Position numbers and translations under genes: made by a program
Shown: positions 26,420-36,380 of the stretch, piece by piece
Position numbering within the stretch: the stretch's first letter is position 1
Layout: every line of letters begins with the position of its first letter
NCBI RefSeq assembly: GCF_900086715.1
Contig: NZ_FLKH01000011.1
Location: 558,001 to 622,000, forward strand
Reading direction: 5' to 3'
DNA: 64,000 bases
Source: Gracilibacillus timonensis
GTDB taxonomy: Bacteria > Bacillota > Bacilli > Bacillales > Amphibacillaceae
The notes under the pieces: generated by a model
The model's input: the letters and a program-made list of their open reading frames with translations, nothing else
What the model was told of the DNA's origin: nothing
Database searches by the model: none

Positions 26420-26788
26420 GATAAACCTCCCGGGAGTGTTACTTCAATTGAATCTCTATTATTATAGTTAACATCATTGAGTTACTTTAATCGTATTTTG
26501 ATGGGTGAAATTAGGATCAACATTCTCCTCTTCACTGTATTAGTTTAAACTAATGAAAGGAACGTAGCTCAACAACCCTCTTTATACTTCTTTTACTTTT
26601 ATATATGACCTATCTTCAACAATCAATGTTTTGTAAGTAATAGATTATTTTCTCAATTTCAAAGTTGAAAAAATTGAATTCAAAAGTGATAACTAACATT
26701 ATAAAGGTAATAAATCAATTGTTTAATACTTTACACCATCCTTTTTAAAATGTAAATATATATTGATGAACGCTTATTAATTTATTAA
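26420..26788. other. Intergenic region between tagD and the autolysin gene
   Basis: AT-rich, without a gene. A TATAAT box for tagD lies on the minus strand at 26467-26462, with only a weak -35 near 26490-26485. A perfect 16-bp palindrome, ATTAGTTTAAACTAAT (26539-26554), lies about 75 bp farther upstream and could be an operator. Confidence 0.45.
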
Positions 26789-26823
26789 AAAACTGTCAAA
26801 AGCACATGACTTTTGACAGTTTT
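26789..26823. terminator. Terminator after the autolysin gene
   Basis: A 14-bp perfect stem, AAAACTGTCAAAAG (26789-26802) with its complement at 26810-26823, and a T run on the minus strand. Confidence 0.88.
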
Positions 26824-26827
26824 AAAT

Positions 26828-29800
26828 TTAATGATTTAAATAAATATATGCAGCACTTACCCAACCAGTAATACCACCACTCTTAATGCGATACCAACCA
26901 TTTTCATTAGATCCTATGATACTAACATTAGCACCATTACTTAATGTACCAATCCTACCATTGCTAGTAGAAGGTCCAGATCTTACATTTAAGGCTGAAG
27001 CATTAACAGTACCCGTTGATGGATTAGTATTAAAAGTAGGGACATCAAAGGCGACACTGTAATCATTTAATGTTTGATAAATACCATACATTGTTTTTGT
27101 TTGTGCAGTTGCCCATTTAACATGTGTTGCATATTGAGGATATCCAGGGTTATCTGGATTCCAGCGCATTTTGTATAACGTATCTTGACCTCTGCTAACA
27201 TAAGTATGGATAGATTTAGCTCCACCAATAATAGAGGCTTCTGGAGAGAACCAACCATGTTCAAACGCATATTTTGCCCCACCTTCAATAGGGTTGTTAT
27301 CATATGCTCCATAACCATACATATTATAGACAGTATACTTTGTACGGGATGTTTTTGCTATATTCCCATTAGAGTCTCTTGTTACATTCCCATTTCCGTC
27401 AACAGGAATACCAGTAGCTAAACGTGAATCTCCATTTCCAGTCTCATGTATAGCGTGGGAAATTAGATACGCTTCATTCATATTATATTGTTTTGCCGCA
27501 TTGATAAATGCTTGTCCTTGTCCACTAAGTATTCCTGTAGAACTAGTTAAGATTTTCCTATTTATCTCTGCAGCGTTTAAGCCTGCAGGGTTAGATAAGA
27601 CAAGAAATTGGAAAAATTCTTGACTGTCCGAACCAAAGTTATTAGGATTTGAGTAAAATTCCACTTCCCCACGAGAGGCATTAATGGTCCCTGCTCCATT
27701 AGATTTTGGCTCACCAGCCATTTGCCTATCCACCATATGTTTAAATGAATAGTTATAAGATGAATTTTCCACCGTTCTAATTGGCTCAAAACTAATATCA
27801 TTTTTATTGATAAAACCAGTGTTTGGCTTGCCATTTAAGTAAACAGTGGCGATATACCAATTAGAAGTAAAAGTTTTAAACTTTAAAGATGAACCAAATG
27901 AATAACTTTTTAAAACCTTTGAACCAGTCGATGCTTTGGAGTAAACTTTAGTTGGTTTTTTCTTGCCATATCCTTGTTTGGTTGCTTGGCTACTTGTTGC
28001 ATTTTCTACATGATTTTTGTGGATGTAGCCAGTCACTTTTTTACCATTAATGTAAACACCAGTTTGATACCAATTATCCGAAAAGGTCTTATAGTATAAT
28101 AAAGAACCATTTGAATAAGATTTAAGAGCTTTAGAACTAGTAGAAGCTTTTTGATAAACACTAGTAGAACTTTGAGTTGCAATTCCTTTTAAACTCTTTT
28201 GATTATCAGTAGCGTTATTTACATGACTTTTATGAATGTAGCCAGTCACTTTTTTACCATTAATGTAAACACCGGTTTGATACCAATCACTCGAAAAGGT
28301 TTTGTAGTATAAAATAGATCCTTTTGAATAAGATTTAAGAGCCTTAGAATTAGTGGAAGCTTTTTGATAGACACTAGTAGAACTTTGAGTTGCCACCCCT
28401 TTTAAACTCTTTTGATTACCGGTAGCATTATTTACATGGCTTTTATGAATGTAGCCAGTCACCTTTTTACCATTAATGTAAACACCGGTTTGATACCAAT
28501 CACTCGAAAAGGTCTTGTAGTATAAAATAGATCCTTTTGAATAAGATTTAAGAGCCTTAGAACTAGTAGAAGCTTTTTGATAAACGCTTGTAGAACTTTG
28601 AGTTGCCACTCCTGTTAATCTTTTTTGATTGTTTGTAGCATTATCTACATGGTTTTTATGTATATAACCATAATGCCAGTCACCGTTTACCATAACCCGA
28701 GCTTCATACCAAGATGAGTTATGTGACCGATAAACTAAAATGCTTCCTTTCGCATAACTTTTTAGTACCTTTGAATTAAGAGACTTGCTAGTGAAAACGT
28801 GGGTATTATCTTTCAAAGCAACTCCAGTGTATTTCTTTTGGCTGAAATAGCCTTTGGCGCTAAAAGTGCTGATTGAAAAATTTGAACCTTGCTCATCAGA
28901 ATCAACTTGGTCACCATCTTTGTCTTCAGAACCTTGCTCATCAGAATCTACTTGGTCACCATCTTTGTCTTCAGAACCTTGCTCATCAGAATCTACTTGG
29001 TCACCATCTTTGTCTTCAGAACCTTGCTCATCAGAATCTACTTGGTCACCATCTTTGTCTTCAGAACCTTGCTCATCAGAATCAACTTGGTCACCATCTT
29101 TGTCTTCAGAACCTTGCTCATCAGAATCAACTTGGTCACCATCACTGTCTTCAGAACCTTGCTCATCAGAATCAACTTGGTCACCATCGCTGTCTTCAGA
29201 ACCTTGCTCATCAGAATCAACTTGGTCACCATCTTTGTCTTCAGAACCTTGCTCATCAGAATCAACTTGGTCACCATCTTTGTCTTCAGAACCTTGCTCA
29301 TCAGAATCAACTTGGTCACCATCTTTGTCTTCAGAACCTTGCTCATCAGAATCAACTTGGTCACCATCACTGTCTTCAGAACCTTGCTCATCAGAATCTA
29401 CTTGGTCACCTTCATTGTCTTCAGTATTTTGTTCGTCACGTTCTTTTTCTATATCTGTTTCTTGTTTTTCTTTACTTAGTATTTCCTCTAAATCTGTTAA
29501 TTCTGTTTCAGTGAATACATAGTCTTTGAGAACATATCCTTCAAAGACATTTGGATCTTTTTGCTTTTCTTCAGTTTCTTCTGTAAACCTTACAAGAATA
29601 AATTTTTCATTTTCATCAGGTTTATCTAAAGTTGTGTGATCCATTGTATCTTCTAAAATAGTAATCTCCGAATGGTTTGGAATTTCAGCTAATATGAATT
29701 TTTCATCTTTATTTTTTTCTTCATATAGATAGATAAATTCTTGTTCCTCATCATCTATATTAAAAGTATAAAGATTCTCTTCAAAATTATTATTTATTTG

Positions 29801-29905
29801 TTTTTCATCTGAAATTGCCATCGCAGCTAAGTTCATTTGAGGAAAAGCAATAAATAAAACAAGAGCAGAAATGAAAAGACGCTTAAAGATGTTACGGTTT
29901 TTCAA
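26828..29905 (-). CDS. Secreted glucosaminidase autolysin with SH3-like repeats
   Basis: 1025 residues starting at TTG 29905, nine bases after GGAGGGG. Order: signal peptide (about 1-30); N-terminal domain of unknown type to about 155; twelve 15-residue acidic repeats (DQVDSDEQGSEDxDG) to about 340; five SH3-like repeats of about 70 residues ending in GYIHKxHV or similar (about 355-715); a glucosaminidase domain of the LytD/GH73 kind with catalytic Glu in SHAIHETGNGDSRLA (about 715-940); and a C-terminal SH3b with VRSGPSTSNGRIGTL. It cleaves peptidoglycan glycan strands. The SH3-like repeats may bind wall peptide or teichoic acid, and the acidic run acts as a spacer. Confidence 0.9.
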   Translation of the reverse strand: MKNRNIFKRLFISALVLFIAFPQMNLAAMAISDEKQINNNFEENLYTFNIDDEEQEFIYLYEEKNKDEKFILAEIPNHSEITILEDTMDHTTLDKPDENEKFILVRFTEETEEKQKDPNVFEGYVLKDYVFTETELTDLEEILSKEKQETDIEKERDEQNTEDNEGDQVDSDEQGSEDSDGDQVDSDEQGSEDKDGDQVDSDEQGSEDKDGDQVDSDEQGSEDKDGDQVDSDEQGSEDSDGDQVDSDEQGSEDSDGDQVDSDEQGSEDKDGDQVDSDEQGSEDKDGDQVDSDEQGSEDKDGDQVDSDEQGSEDKDGDQVDSDEQGSEDKDGDQVDSDEQGSNFSISTFSAKGYFSQKKYTGVALKDNTHVFTSKSLNSKVLKSYAKGSILVYRSHNSSWYEARVMVNGDWHYGYIHKNHVDNATNNQKRLTGVATQSSTSVYQKASTSSKALKSYSKGSILYYKTFSSDWYQTGVYINGKKVTGYIHKSHVNNATGNQKSLKGVATQSSTSVYQKASTNSKALKSYSKGSILYYKTFSSDWYQTGVYINGKKVTGYIHKSHVNNATDNQKSLKGIATQSSTSVYQKASTSSKALKSYSNGSLLYYKTFSDNWYQTGVYINGKKVTGYIHKNHVENATSSQATKQGYGKKKPTKVYSKASTGSKVLKSYSFGSSLKFKTFTSNWYIATVYLNGKPNTGFINKNDISFEPIRTVENSSYNYSFKHMVDRQMAGEPKSNGAGTINASRGEVEFYSNPNNFGSDSQEFFQFLVLSNPAGLNAAEINRKILTSSTGILSGQGQAFINAAKQYNMNEAYLISHAIHETGNGDSRLATGIPVDGNGNVTRDSNGNIAKTSRTKYTVYNMYGYGAYDNNPIEGGAKYAFEHGWFSPEASIIGGAKSIHTYVSRGQDTLYKMRWNPDNPGYPQYATHVKWATAQTKTMYGIYQTLNDYSVAFDVPTFNTNPSTGTVNASALNVRSGPSTSNGRIGTLSNGANVSIIGSNENGWYRIKSGGITGWVSAAYIYLNH
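28884..29423 (-). repeat. 45-bp tandem repeat inside the autolysin gene (12 copies)
   Basis: Twelve 45-bp units coding for a 15-residue acidic block. Most units differ only at the Lys/Ser position (KDG or SDG) and at a few silent bases, so the array is recent or kept uniform by recombination. Copy number is likely to vary between strains. Confidence 0.95.
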
Positions 29906-30385
29906 TTAAGATTACCCCTCCAATTCATGACTTAAGAACTAGTTAATAGTTCACCTCCTGTGAAAATAATAGTAAAAAAATCATACATATTTATTATCGC
30001 AAAAAATAATGTAGATGTTAAGCTTTTTTTGTCAGTTTTAATAATTTTATTGAGATTTTTAGATAATGCTAATTTATAAACATGTAAATATCTGTATGAC
30101 ATCTTAATATAAAATGCCAAATCATATGATATGTGTGATTGTAGCAAATCAATTAAATTTAATTTAATCAGTAAATGGTAATCAACTAAACTTTAGACTT
30201 ATTATTTTTAAACTTCATATATAAAAATTCCTAGAATTTTGTTATACTAGTTTTGTTTTATATCTTCCATGTTCATAAGAATAAGTACATAGGGAAAGAT
30301 AGGTGTTAGTATGAAATAATAGGAAGTATACTTTATCTGTTTTTAATTACCATAAAAGAAATGAAAACTAGGAGATTGTTAAACA
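29906..30385. other. Divergent intergenic region, no gene seen
   Basis: 480 bp of very AT-rich DNA between the autolysin and acyltransferase genes. A -10-like TATACT (30243-30248) faces the acyltransferase without a convincing -35. A short minus-strand open frame here has no codon or ribosome-site support. Confidence 0.5.
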
Positions 30386-32362
30386 ATGAATGATAAAATG
30401 ATTTCAATAGAGAAAGTGTTTCGACCAGAAATTGAAGGTTTAAGAGTGATTGCAGCACTTTTAGTGGCAATTTACCATATATGGTTTGGTCGAGTATCTG
30501 GGGGAGTGGATGTATTTTTTGTGGTATCTGGTTTTCTTATTACTACATCCATTATTTCAACAATAAACCGTACAGGTGATTTCAAATTCATTCCATATAT
30601 CACTAAATTATTAAAAAGGTTACTACCGTCTGTATTTACTATATTGGCCGTAGTGATTATTTTGTCTTTATTTTGGTTACCATCATCTATCTTTGATAAG
30701 ACGTTGAAGGAAATAGTAGCTTCTATGTTTTATTATCAAAATTGGCAATTAGCTTTTTCTAACACAGATTATTTGGATGCTAACCAAATGAAAACGCCAG
30801 TTGAACATTTTTGGGCGATGTCAATCCAAGGTCAATTTTATATTATATGGTTTTTGATTTTCGCTTTGGTTGTTTTCTTTGTGAAAAAATATCAAATCAC
30901 AAGGGTAAAAAGTTTATTAAACATACTACTTAGTATTTTATTTATAGGCTCATTACTATTTTCCATTTATTTAACGGCGGTAAATCAACCTTTTGCATAT
31001 TTCATCACGTTTACAAGGGTTTGGGAATTCGCATTAGGTGGATTATTGTGTATTAATCTATCAAAAATAAAAGTGAATAATTTCCTTTCAATTATCTTCG
31101 GATGGCTAGGATTAGTTGGACTTATTCTAACGGGTCTTATTTTTGATGTTTCAACATCCTTTCCGGGTTATATTGCATTGTGGCCGATGTTATGTGCTGT
31201 AATGATTATAGTATCTGGAACAAAGAATACCAAGTTTGGTGTCAAAAGATTTCTAGGATCGCCAATTATGATTAAGTTAGGAGGTTTATCCTTTGGCTTA
31301 TACTTATGGCATTGGGTGATTTTATCGTTCTATAATTACAATGTTTCGGAACCACCAAGCTTATTTATGGGTGTACTTATCATAGTAATTTCTATAATGT
31401 TATCATTTATCATGACAAATTACGTTGAATCTCCTATAAGAAGCACAAAAAGTTTGAAAATATCCTTCAAAAAATTGGGTTTTATGGCATTTGTTAATCT
31501 GGTTTTAATAATTGGTTTATTTTCTACCAACGCTTTTAGCAGTTATATGCAAGCAAAAGATATTACAGAAGCTGATCATCCTGGAGCTATGGTAAAAGAA
31601 GAGAATATCGTTCTTAATGATGCTAACCCTATCCCTTCTTTGGGAGAGGCATTTGACGACTTGCCGATTTCTCATTTAGATAATAGTAATCAAGGTTTAA
31701 AAGAAACTGCGGTTAAAGTAGGTGTTTATGGAAAAACAGAGAATTATGAGCAGACGATTGCTGTCGTAGGAAGCTCTCATTCTGAACACTGGTTAGGTGC
31801 GGTCATTGCAGGAGTGGAAAACACCAATTATAGAGTGTTATCTATAACCAGATCAGGAACTAGATTTTCTACTGGATATGAAGATGACGATTTAAAAGGA
31901 CAGTGGGTTAGTAAAGCGACAGAGTACATCAAAAACCATGATATTGATCTGGTAATTTCCCATGTTACTGCAGCTGACACAGAGAACACAAGAATTCAAC
32001 AAAGTATGGTAGACAAATTGAATGAAATCTATAATTCGGGAATAAAAATATTGGCGTTAAGGGATAATCCGCGTTATGATTTTAATGTTTTAGAGACATT
32101 AGATTTAGAAGGGGAGATAAATACAATATCTTCAATGAACAGTATGAATCCTCAAAAGGATGAAGCTTTTTGGCAGCAATTCAATGAAACCAATGATTCT
32201 TTTTATAAGTTAGATTTAACTAATTATTTTCAAGTAGACGGTGAGTATAGACCTATCATAGGAAATGTTGTGGTTTATCGTGATAATAAACACATGACTA
32301 ATACATTTTCTGAATCATTTGGACCTATTTTTAGCGAAGAGTTCGAAAAAATATTTGAATAA
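30386..32362 (+). CDS. OatA-like membrane O-acetyltransferase
   Basis: 658 residues. The N-terminal acyltransferase-3 domain (about 10-400, ten or eleven helices) opens with PEIEGLRVIAALLVAIYHIWFGRVSGGVDVFFVVSGFLI. The C-terminal outer part (about 440-650) is SGNH-like, with the nucleophile segment VVGSSHSEHWL in place of GDSxS. This two-domain layout is that of OatA, which O-acetylates peptidoglycan MurNAc and blocks lysozyme, and of similar enzymes acting on polysaccharides. Neighbouring an autolysin and a teichoic acid glucosyltransferase, a wall target is likely, but WTA or peptidoglycan cannot be told apart. AGGAG lies 11 bases before ATG 30386. Confidence 0.85.
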   Translation: MNDKMISIEKVFRPEIEGLRVIAALLVAIYHIWFGRVSGGVDVFFVVSGFLITTSIISTINRTGDFKFIPYITKLLKRLLPSVFTILAVVIILSLFWLPSSIFDKTLKEIVASMFYYQNWQLAFSNTDYLDANQMKTPVEHFWAMSIQGQFYIIWFLIFALVVFFVKKYQITRVKSLLNILLSILFIGSLLFSIYLTAVNQPFAYFITFTRVWEFALGGLLCINLSKIKVNNFLSIIFGWLGLVGLILTGLIFDVSTSFPGYIALWPMLCAVMIIVSGTKNTKFGVKRFLGSPIMIKLGGLSFGLYLWHWVILSFYNYNVSEPPSLFMGVLIIVISIMLSFIMTNYVESPIRSTKSLKISFKKLGFMAFVNLVLIIGLFSTNAFSSYMQAKDITEADHPGAMVKEENIVLNDANPIPSLGEAFDDLPISHLDNSNQGLKETAVKVGVYGKTENYEQTIAVVGSSHSEHWLGAVIAGVENTNYRVLSITRSGTRFSTGYEDDDLKGQWVSKATEYIKNHDIDLVISHVTAADTENTRIQQSMVDKLNEIYNSGIKILALRDNPRYDFNVLETLDLEGEINTISSMNSMNPQKDEAFWQQFNETNDSFYKLDLTNYFQVDGEYRPIIGNVVVYRDNKHMTNTFSESFGPIFSEEFEKIFE

Positions 32363-32368
32363 TATTTC

Positions 32369-32430
32369 CATAAGTGTCAAGTAACCTGTATGTAGCGTTT
32401 GAACAAGGTTATCTGACGCTTATGTTTTTA
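32369..32430 (+). terminator. Terminator after the acyltransferase gene
   Basis: A long imperfect stem (about 15 of 18 pairs) starting CATAAGTGTCA and closing with GACGCTTATG, then TTTTTA. Confidence 0.75.
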
Positions 32431-32495
32431 TTCACAGTATAATAATCATGATCTCCCCTATATTGGTAATTTTTTTAAATGGTGCTATTAATACT

Positions 32496-32523
32496 TTGTA
32501 CTTGTATTTAAAAGTTGTATAAT
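32496..32523 (+). promoter_or_regulatory. Candidate promoter of the TagE-like gene
   Basis: A perfect -10 TATAAT (32518-32523) with a weak -35 TTGTAC (32496-32501) at 16 bp. About 130 bp of leader precede the gene. Confidence 0.45.
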
Positions 32524-32652
32524 ATAAATACGATTTATTATACAGTGTCTACAGTAACATAAATATCTAGTATTTATTATGATACAAAAAAGTTCAATAA
32601 GGAAATAGAAAAGTAAATCAGAATATAGCTTGTTGAAGGAGTGAACTCATAA

Positions 32653-34158
32653 ATGAAGAAAAAAACGGTTGTGTTTGTATTTAATTCTTTAGGTGTAGTA
32701 CGAGGTGGATTAAGTAATGCAGTGTTAAAAAGAGCTAATACTTTAGTTAAATATAACATTGATGTAATTATTCTTACACTATCATTTCAGCCTGAATTCG
32801 TAGGAGTTGTGAATAAATTATATGAACGAGGAAATTTAGATAAGAAGATAAAGGTATTGAATTTTTTTAATGACATCCTTGGAGAAGGAGGGGGGAAAAG
32901 AAAAAAGGAAGATGTAATAAATGAAAAAGGTTTCTATGTCTTTAAAGGCGGAAATCCAGATATTAATGGGTATAGGTATTACAAAGATGGTTTTTATGTG
33001 AAGTACAAACAATATGATAAATCAGGGAATTTAATGTTTGTTGATTATATGAATGAAGCTAGGCATCGTTATCAAAGGGACGAATACAATAAAAAAGGGG
33101 AAATGATACGTTCTCGTCACATGGATCAAAACAATAATCTTCCACGACTAGATAGATATTTTAATTCCGATGGAGAGTGTGCAATTACAATTTGGGTAGA
33201 TGGCAAAGGCAATGCGAAAAGAGTTATTTCTTTCGATAAAAAAAATCAAGGAGAATATGCTCAATTAGAGGGACTATATAATTTATGGATTAAAGAAATA
33301 CTTTCTGGTGTGTCTTCGCCTGTTGTCATATCTGATTCAAGAAATACAGATTCGCTAGTTGCAGGCTTGAAATCTGATAATATAAAAAAAGTTGCAGTAT
33401 TACATAATAATCATTTCAAGAGTCCTTTTGATAATACTGCAGAGATTAATAAATTATGGAATCCATTTTTTGATAATATCAATGAATTTGATCGTATAGT
33501 GTTTTTAACAGAAGAACAGAAAGAAGATGTTGAGCGACAATATGGACCATTAAAAGCATCAACAGTAATTCCTCATGCAGTTCCACATATTGAGAAAAGT
33601 CAATTAGAAAAAGACGTAAAAAGAAATCCATATTTAGTAGTCACGTTAGCTAGATATAAAAAGCAAAAAAGGCTTGATGAAGCAATTGAAGCATTTAGTT
33701 ATGTAGTTGAGGAATTACCAGATGCCCAATACCACATTTACGGTTTTGGAGACTTACAAGAAGATTTAGAGACCTTGATTCAAAAGCTGAACTTAACCAA
33801 TAATGTGAAACTAATAGGTTTTACAAGCGATCCTATTAAAACTTATAGATCTGCAGCATGTTCTATTTTAACTTCAGACTTTGAGGGTTTTGGCTTAGTA
33901 TTAACAGAAAGTTTAGCAGCAGGAACACCAGTTATTTCTTATGATATCAAGTATGGACCGAAAGATATCGTTAGAAATGAAGTGGATGGTTATTTAGTTC
34001 CCAAGGGTAACAAAAAAGAATTGGCAGAAAAAATAATTACGCTAATGACGAATAACCAATTGCGAGAAGAATTCTCAAATAATGCTCTAGAAGTAACTGA
34101 ACGATTTAGCATTGATAAATATGAAGAACAATGGTTGGATTTGATAGACAAAATATAA
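32653..34158 (+). CDS. TagE/TarM-like teichoic acid glucosyltransferase
   Basis: 501 residues, GT4 family with the long N-terminal insert seen in TagE, TarM and GtfA (about 60-200, beta-rich, with FKGGNPDINGYRYYKDGFYVKY and DRYFNSDGECAITIW). The second half has VAVLHNNHFKSPFDNTA, VTLARYKKQKRLDEAIEAF, and the E-x7-E element in SDFEGFGLVLTESLAAGTPVISYDIKYGPKDIV. These enzymes attach alpha-glucose or GlcNAc to poly(polyol phosphate) chains in the cytoplasm before export. In a window full of WTA genes this is the natural role. AAGGAG precedes ATG 32653. A terminator follows, so it is probably transcribed alone. Confidence 0.85.
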   Translation: MKKKTVVFVFNSLGVVRGGLSNAVLKRANTLVKYNIDVIILTLSFQPEFVGVVNKLYERGNLDKKIKVLNFFNDILGEGGGKRKKEDVINEKGFYVFKGGNPDINGYRYYKDGFYVKYKQYDKSGNLMFVDYMNEARHRYQRDEYNKKGEMIRSRHMDQNNNLPRLDRYFNSDGECAITIWVDGKGNAKRVISFDKKNQGEYAQLEGLYNLWIKEILSGVSSPVVISDSRNTDSLVAGLKSDNIKKVAVLHNNHFKSPFDNTAEINKLWNPFFDNINEFDRIVFLTEEQKEDVERQYGPLKASTVIPHAVPHIEKSQLEKDVKRNPYLVVTLARYKKQKRLDEAIEAFSYVVEELPDAQYHIYGFGDLQEDLETLIQKLNLTNNVKLIGFTSDPIKTYRSAACSILTSDFEGFGLVLTESLAAGTPVISYDIKYGPKDIVRNEVDGYLVPKGNKKELAEKIITLMTNNQLREEFSNNALEVTERFSIDKYEEQWLDLIDKI

Positions 34159-34245
34159 TCAAAAGATACTATGCAGTATCGAATCAAATCAATAACATAA
34201 ATCAGAAACTAAAGGTCTAAAACTATTAATTAAAGATTGATAATA

Positions 34246-34285
34246 GCAATTCTATAAGATAATATGTTCTTATAGAATTGCGTTT
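34246..34285 (+). terminator. Terminator after the TagE-like gene
   Basis: A 13-bp perfect stem, GCAATTCTATAAG (34246-34258) with its complement at 34269-34281, then GTTTTC. Confidence 0.75.
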
Positions 34286-34483
34286 TCTGTCCCTAACAAG
34301 AACAATAGATTGCTATCGGTATTTCAATCTTGGAAGCAAGTCAATTTTTTATGTTAAAGTAATTTCCCAAGTTTGGCGACATTTTTTTCCAAACGTTGAT
34401 GTATCAAGTTTCCAAGAGAATGCCAACCTAAAGTGTAGTCCCTTAAAATAAGTTGTTAATTCATTTAATATACTTTATTAATA

Positions 34484-34512
34484 TTGATTATATAACGATT
34501 TTATAGTATAAT
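34484..34512 (+). promoter_or_regulatory. Promoter of the IS1634-type transposase
   Basis: TTGATT (34484-34489), 17-bp spacer, perfect TATAAT (34507-34512), inside the element and 27 bp before the start codon. Confidence 0.7.
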
Positions 34513-34538
34513 ATAAGTAGTCCCGTAATAACGAAAGG

Positions 34539-36299
34539 ATGACTACGTTGTTCTTAAAAAAATCAACTACTACTATTAACGGTAAAAAATATAATCATTA
34601 TAAAATCGTGGAGTCTTTTAGGGAAGACAATAAGGTGAAACACCGTATCCTATTTAACGTTGGCAGGTTAACCGATGAACAGGCAGAACAATTGAAGCTC
34701 GCCATACAAGTTAAAAGTAATCCATCTATCGTTGTTGCGAAAGAAAAGGATATTGCGGTAACGAAAAACATTGATTATTTGAATGTCATGACCTTATACC
34801 ATTTATGGAAACAATGGAATTTGGATCAGTTCTTCTCTGATGATCGATGGGTACAAGCTTTGGTTACTAATCGTTGCCTTGATCCATGCAGTGAAATCAA
34901 GTTATCTGCCTGGACAAAAAAGACCGTCCTTCCTGCCATCATTCCTGCCTTACAAAAATATGATGAGTACGATGTTTATCGAGAACTTGACCGCTTAGCC
35001 AGACAGGAAGATGATTTACAGGTGTTTTTATTGGAACAATTAAAGCGCCGAAATCGGATTGGTTCAGAAGCTTTTTTTTACGACATCACATCTTCCTATT
35101 TGGAAGGGAGTCGCTGTATTATTTCCAACTATGGATATTCACGTGATCATCGACCAGATCGTGAACAAATTGTCATTGCACTCATGGTCACACCTGAAGG
35201 ATACCCCTTTTATTGGCGTGTTTTGGAAGGCAACACGCAGGATATTACAACGGTAGAGGATTTGATTAAAGATGTACGTCAACGATTTGGCATTAGTAAG
35301 TGTACCCTTGTTTTTGACCGTGGCATGGTTTCCGCAAATAATTTACATGCGATTAAACAAGAAAACCTTGCCTATGTCTCGGCAATGGATAAAGACGAAA
35401 TTCGCAATACGTTACTTGACACCGTTATGCCAGAGGCTGCCACCATGGAAGACTGGGAACAGGTCGTTGCCATGAGAGAATTTGTTCCTTGGGATGAAAA
35501 TCAATTTTTATTTTATCGCCCTGTTATGCAAAATGGAAAACGTTACATCATCACATTTGATGTTGGGAGATTTATCGAACAAACAAAGCAGCGCAAACGT
35601 CATATGGCACATATCGAAAAAGTCATTCAGGAAATGAATGATGAATTGTTAAACGCAAAGAAGTCCAGGCGAGTAGAAACCATTGAAAAGAAGATTTCTC
35701 AACTTCTTTCTCGTAAAGGATTCAAGAAAAAGGCAAAAATAACGATAGAGCCTCTTTCGCTTACTGTGGACACGCCAAAAGGAAAAAAACGTACGGTGAA
35801 AAGTTTTCATATTCATCTGGATTGGTTGAATGAAGCAATCAAAGATGCAGCACGTATGGATGGTTTATCTTGCTTCATCACAAATATGAAGATAGAAGAC
35901 TTAGGTGATCGGGAAGCAATGGAGTTGTATCGTCGAAAAAACAAAGTGGAAGAGGCCTTTCATGAAATAAAGTCCCATCTACAATTGCGCCCCATGCACG
36001 TGACACGCACTGGACGAGTAAAAGCGCATGTGACGATATGTATGCTGGCGAATTTTCTGATGAATGACATGGAACAATTACTGCGCAAAGCCAACCATAA
36101 GACATCTCCCAAAGATGTTCTTGAAGAATTGGAAGCATGCAGAGTCCATCAAATTGAAATCGCAACAACAAAGAAAATGCTTAAGCTACAAAAAGTTTCC
36201 GATCAACAAATGGAATGGCTGCAGGTATTACAATGTGATGAAATTATACAAGAAAAATATAAAAAAGGGGTTATTAAAAAAGTAGAAAGCTGGTTGTAG
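34539..36299 (+). CDS. IS1634-family transposase
   Basis: 586 residues, full length for this long-transposase branch of the IS4 superfamily. DDE landmarks: SEAFFYDITSSYLEGSR (first Asp), CTLVFDRGMVSANNLHAI (second Asp) and YRRKNKVEEAFHEIKSHLQLRPMHVTRTGRVKAHVTICMLANFL, holding the catalytic Glu of the YREK-like motif and the C-terminal helix. The N-terminus KYNHYKIVESFREDNKVKHRILFNVGRL is usual. No internal stop is seen, so the enzyme is probably functional. Confidence 0.93.
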   Translation: MTTLFLKKSTTTINGKKYNHYKIVESFREDNKVKHRILFNVGRLTDEQAEQLKLAIQVKSNPSIVVAKEKDIAVTKNIDYLNVMTLYHLWKQWNLDQFFSDDRWVQALVTNRCLDPCSEIKLSAWTKKTVLPAIIPALQKYDEYDVYRELDRLARQEDDLQVFLLEQLKRRNRIGSEAFFYDITSSYLEGSRCIISNYGYSRDHRPDREQIVIALMVTPEGYPFYWRVLEGNTQDITTVEDLIKDVRQRFGISKCTLVFDRGMVSANNLHAIKQENLAYVSAMDKDEIRNTLLDTVMPEAATMEDWEQVVAMREFVPWDENQFLFYRPVMQNGKRYIITFDVGRFIEQTKQRKRHMAHIEKVIQEMNDELLNAKKSRRVETIEKKISQLLSRKGFKKKAKITIEPLSLTVDTPKGKKRTVKSFHIHLDWLNEAIKDAARMDGLSCFITNMKIEDLGDREAMELYRRKNKVEEAFHEIKSHLQLRPMHVTRTGRVKAHVTICMLANFLMNDMEQLLRKANHKTSPKDVLEELEACRVHQIEIATTKKMLKLQKVSDQQMEWLQVLQCDEIIQEKYKKGVIKKVESWL

Positions 36300-36380
36300 T
36301 ACCTAAAATAATTTTTCGAGATACTACAACCCTTGATATGGCTGTAACTGGTAAATTTTGTCGCCAAACTTGGGTAATTT

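Larger units (their letters stand above)
34366..36374 (+). mobile_element. IS1634-type insertion sequence, 2009 bp, apparently intact
   Basis: Perfect 16-bp inverted ends, CCCAAGTTTGGCGACA at 34366-34381 and its complement at 36359-36374, enclose one transposase gene with its own promoter. TAATTT is repeated directly outside both ends (34360-34365 and 36375-36380), a 6-bp target duplication fitting the IS4/IS1634 group. It sits between the TagE-like gene and the sensor of the catabolic cluster, without breaking a recognisable gene. Confidence 0.92.

Noticed and set aside
28854-29522. Three plus-strand frames of about 200 codons over the autolysin repeats
   Set aside because: They are the complementary frames of a 45-bp repeat inside a well-supported secreted autolysin gene.
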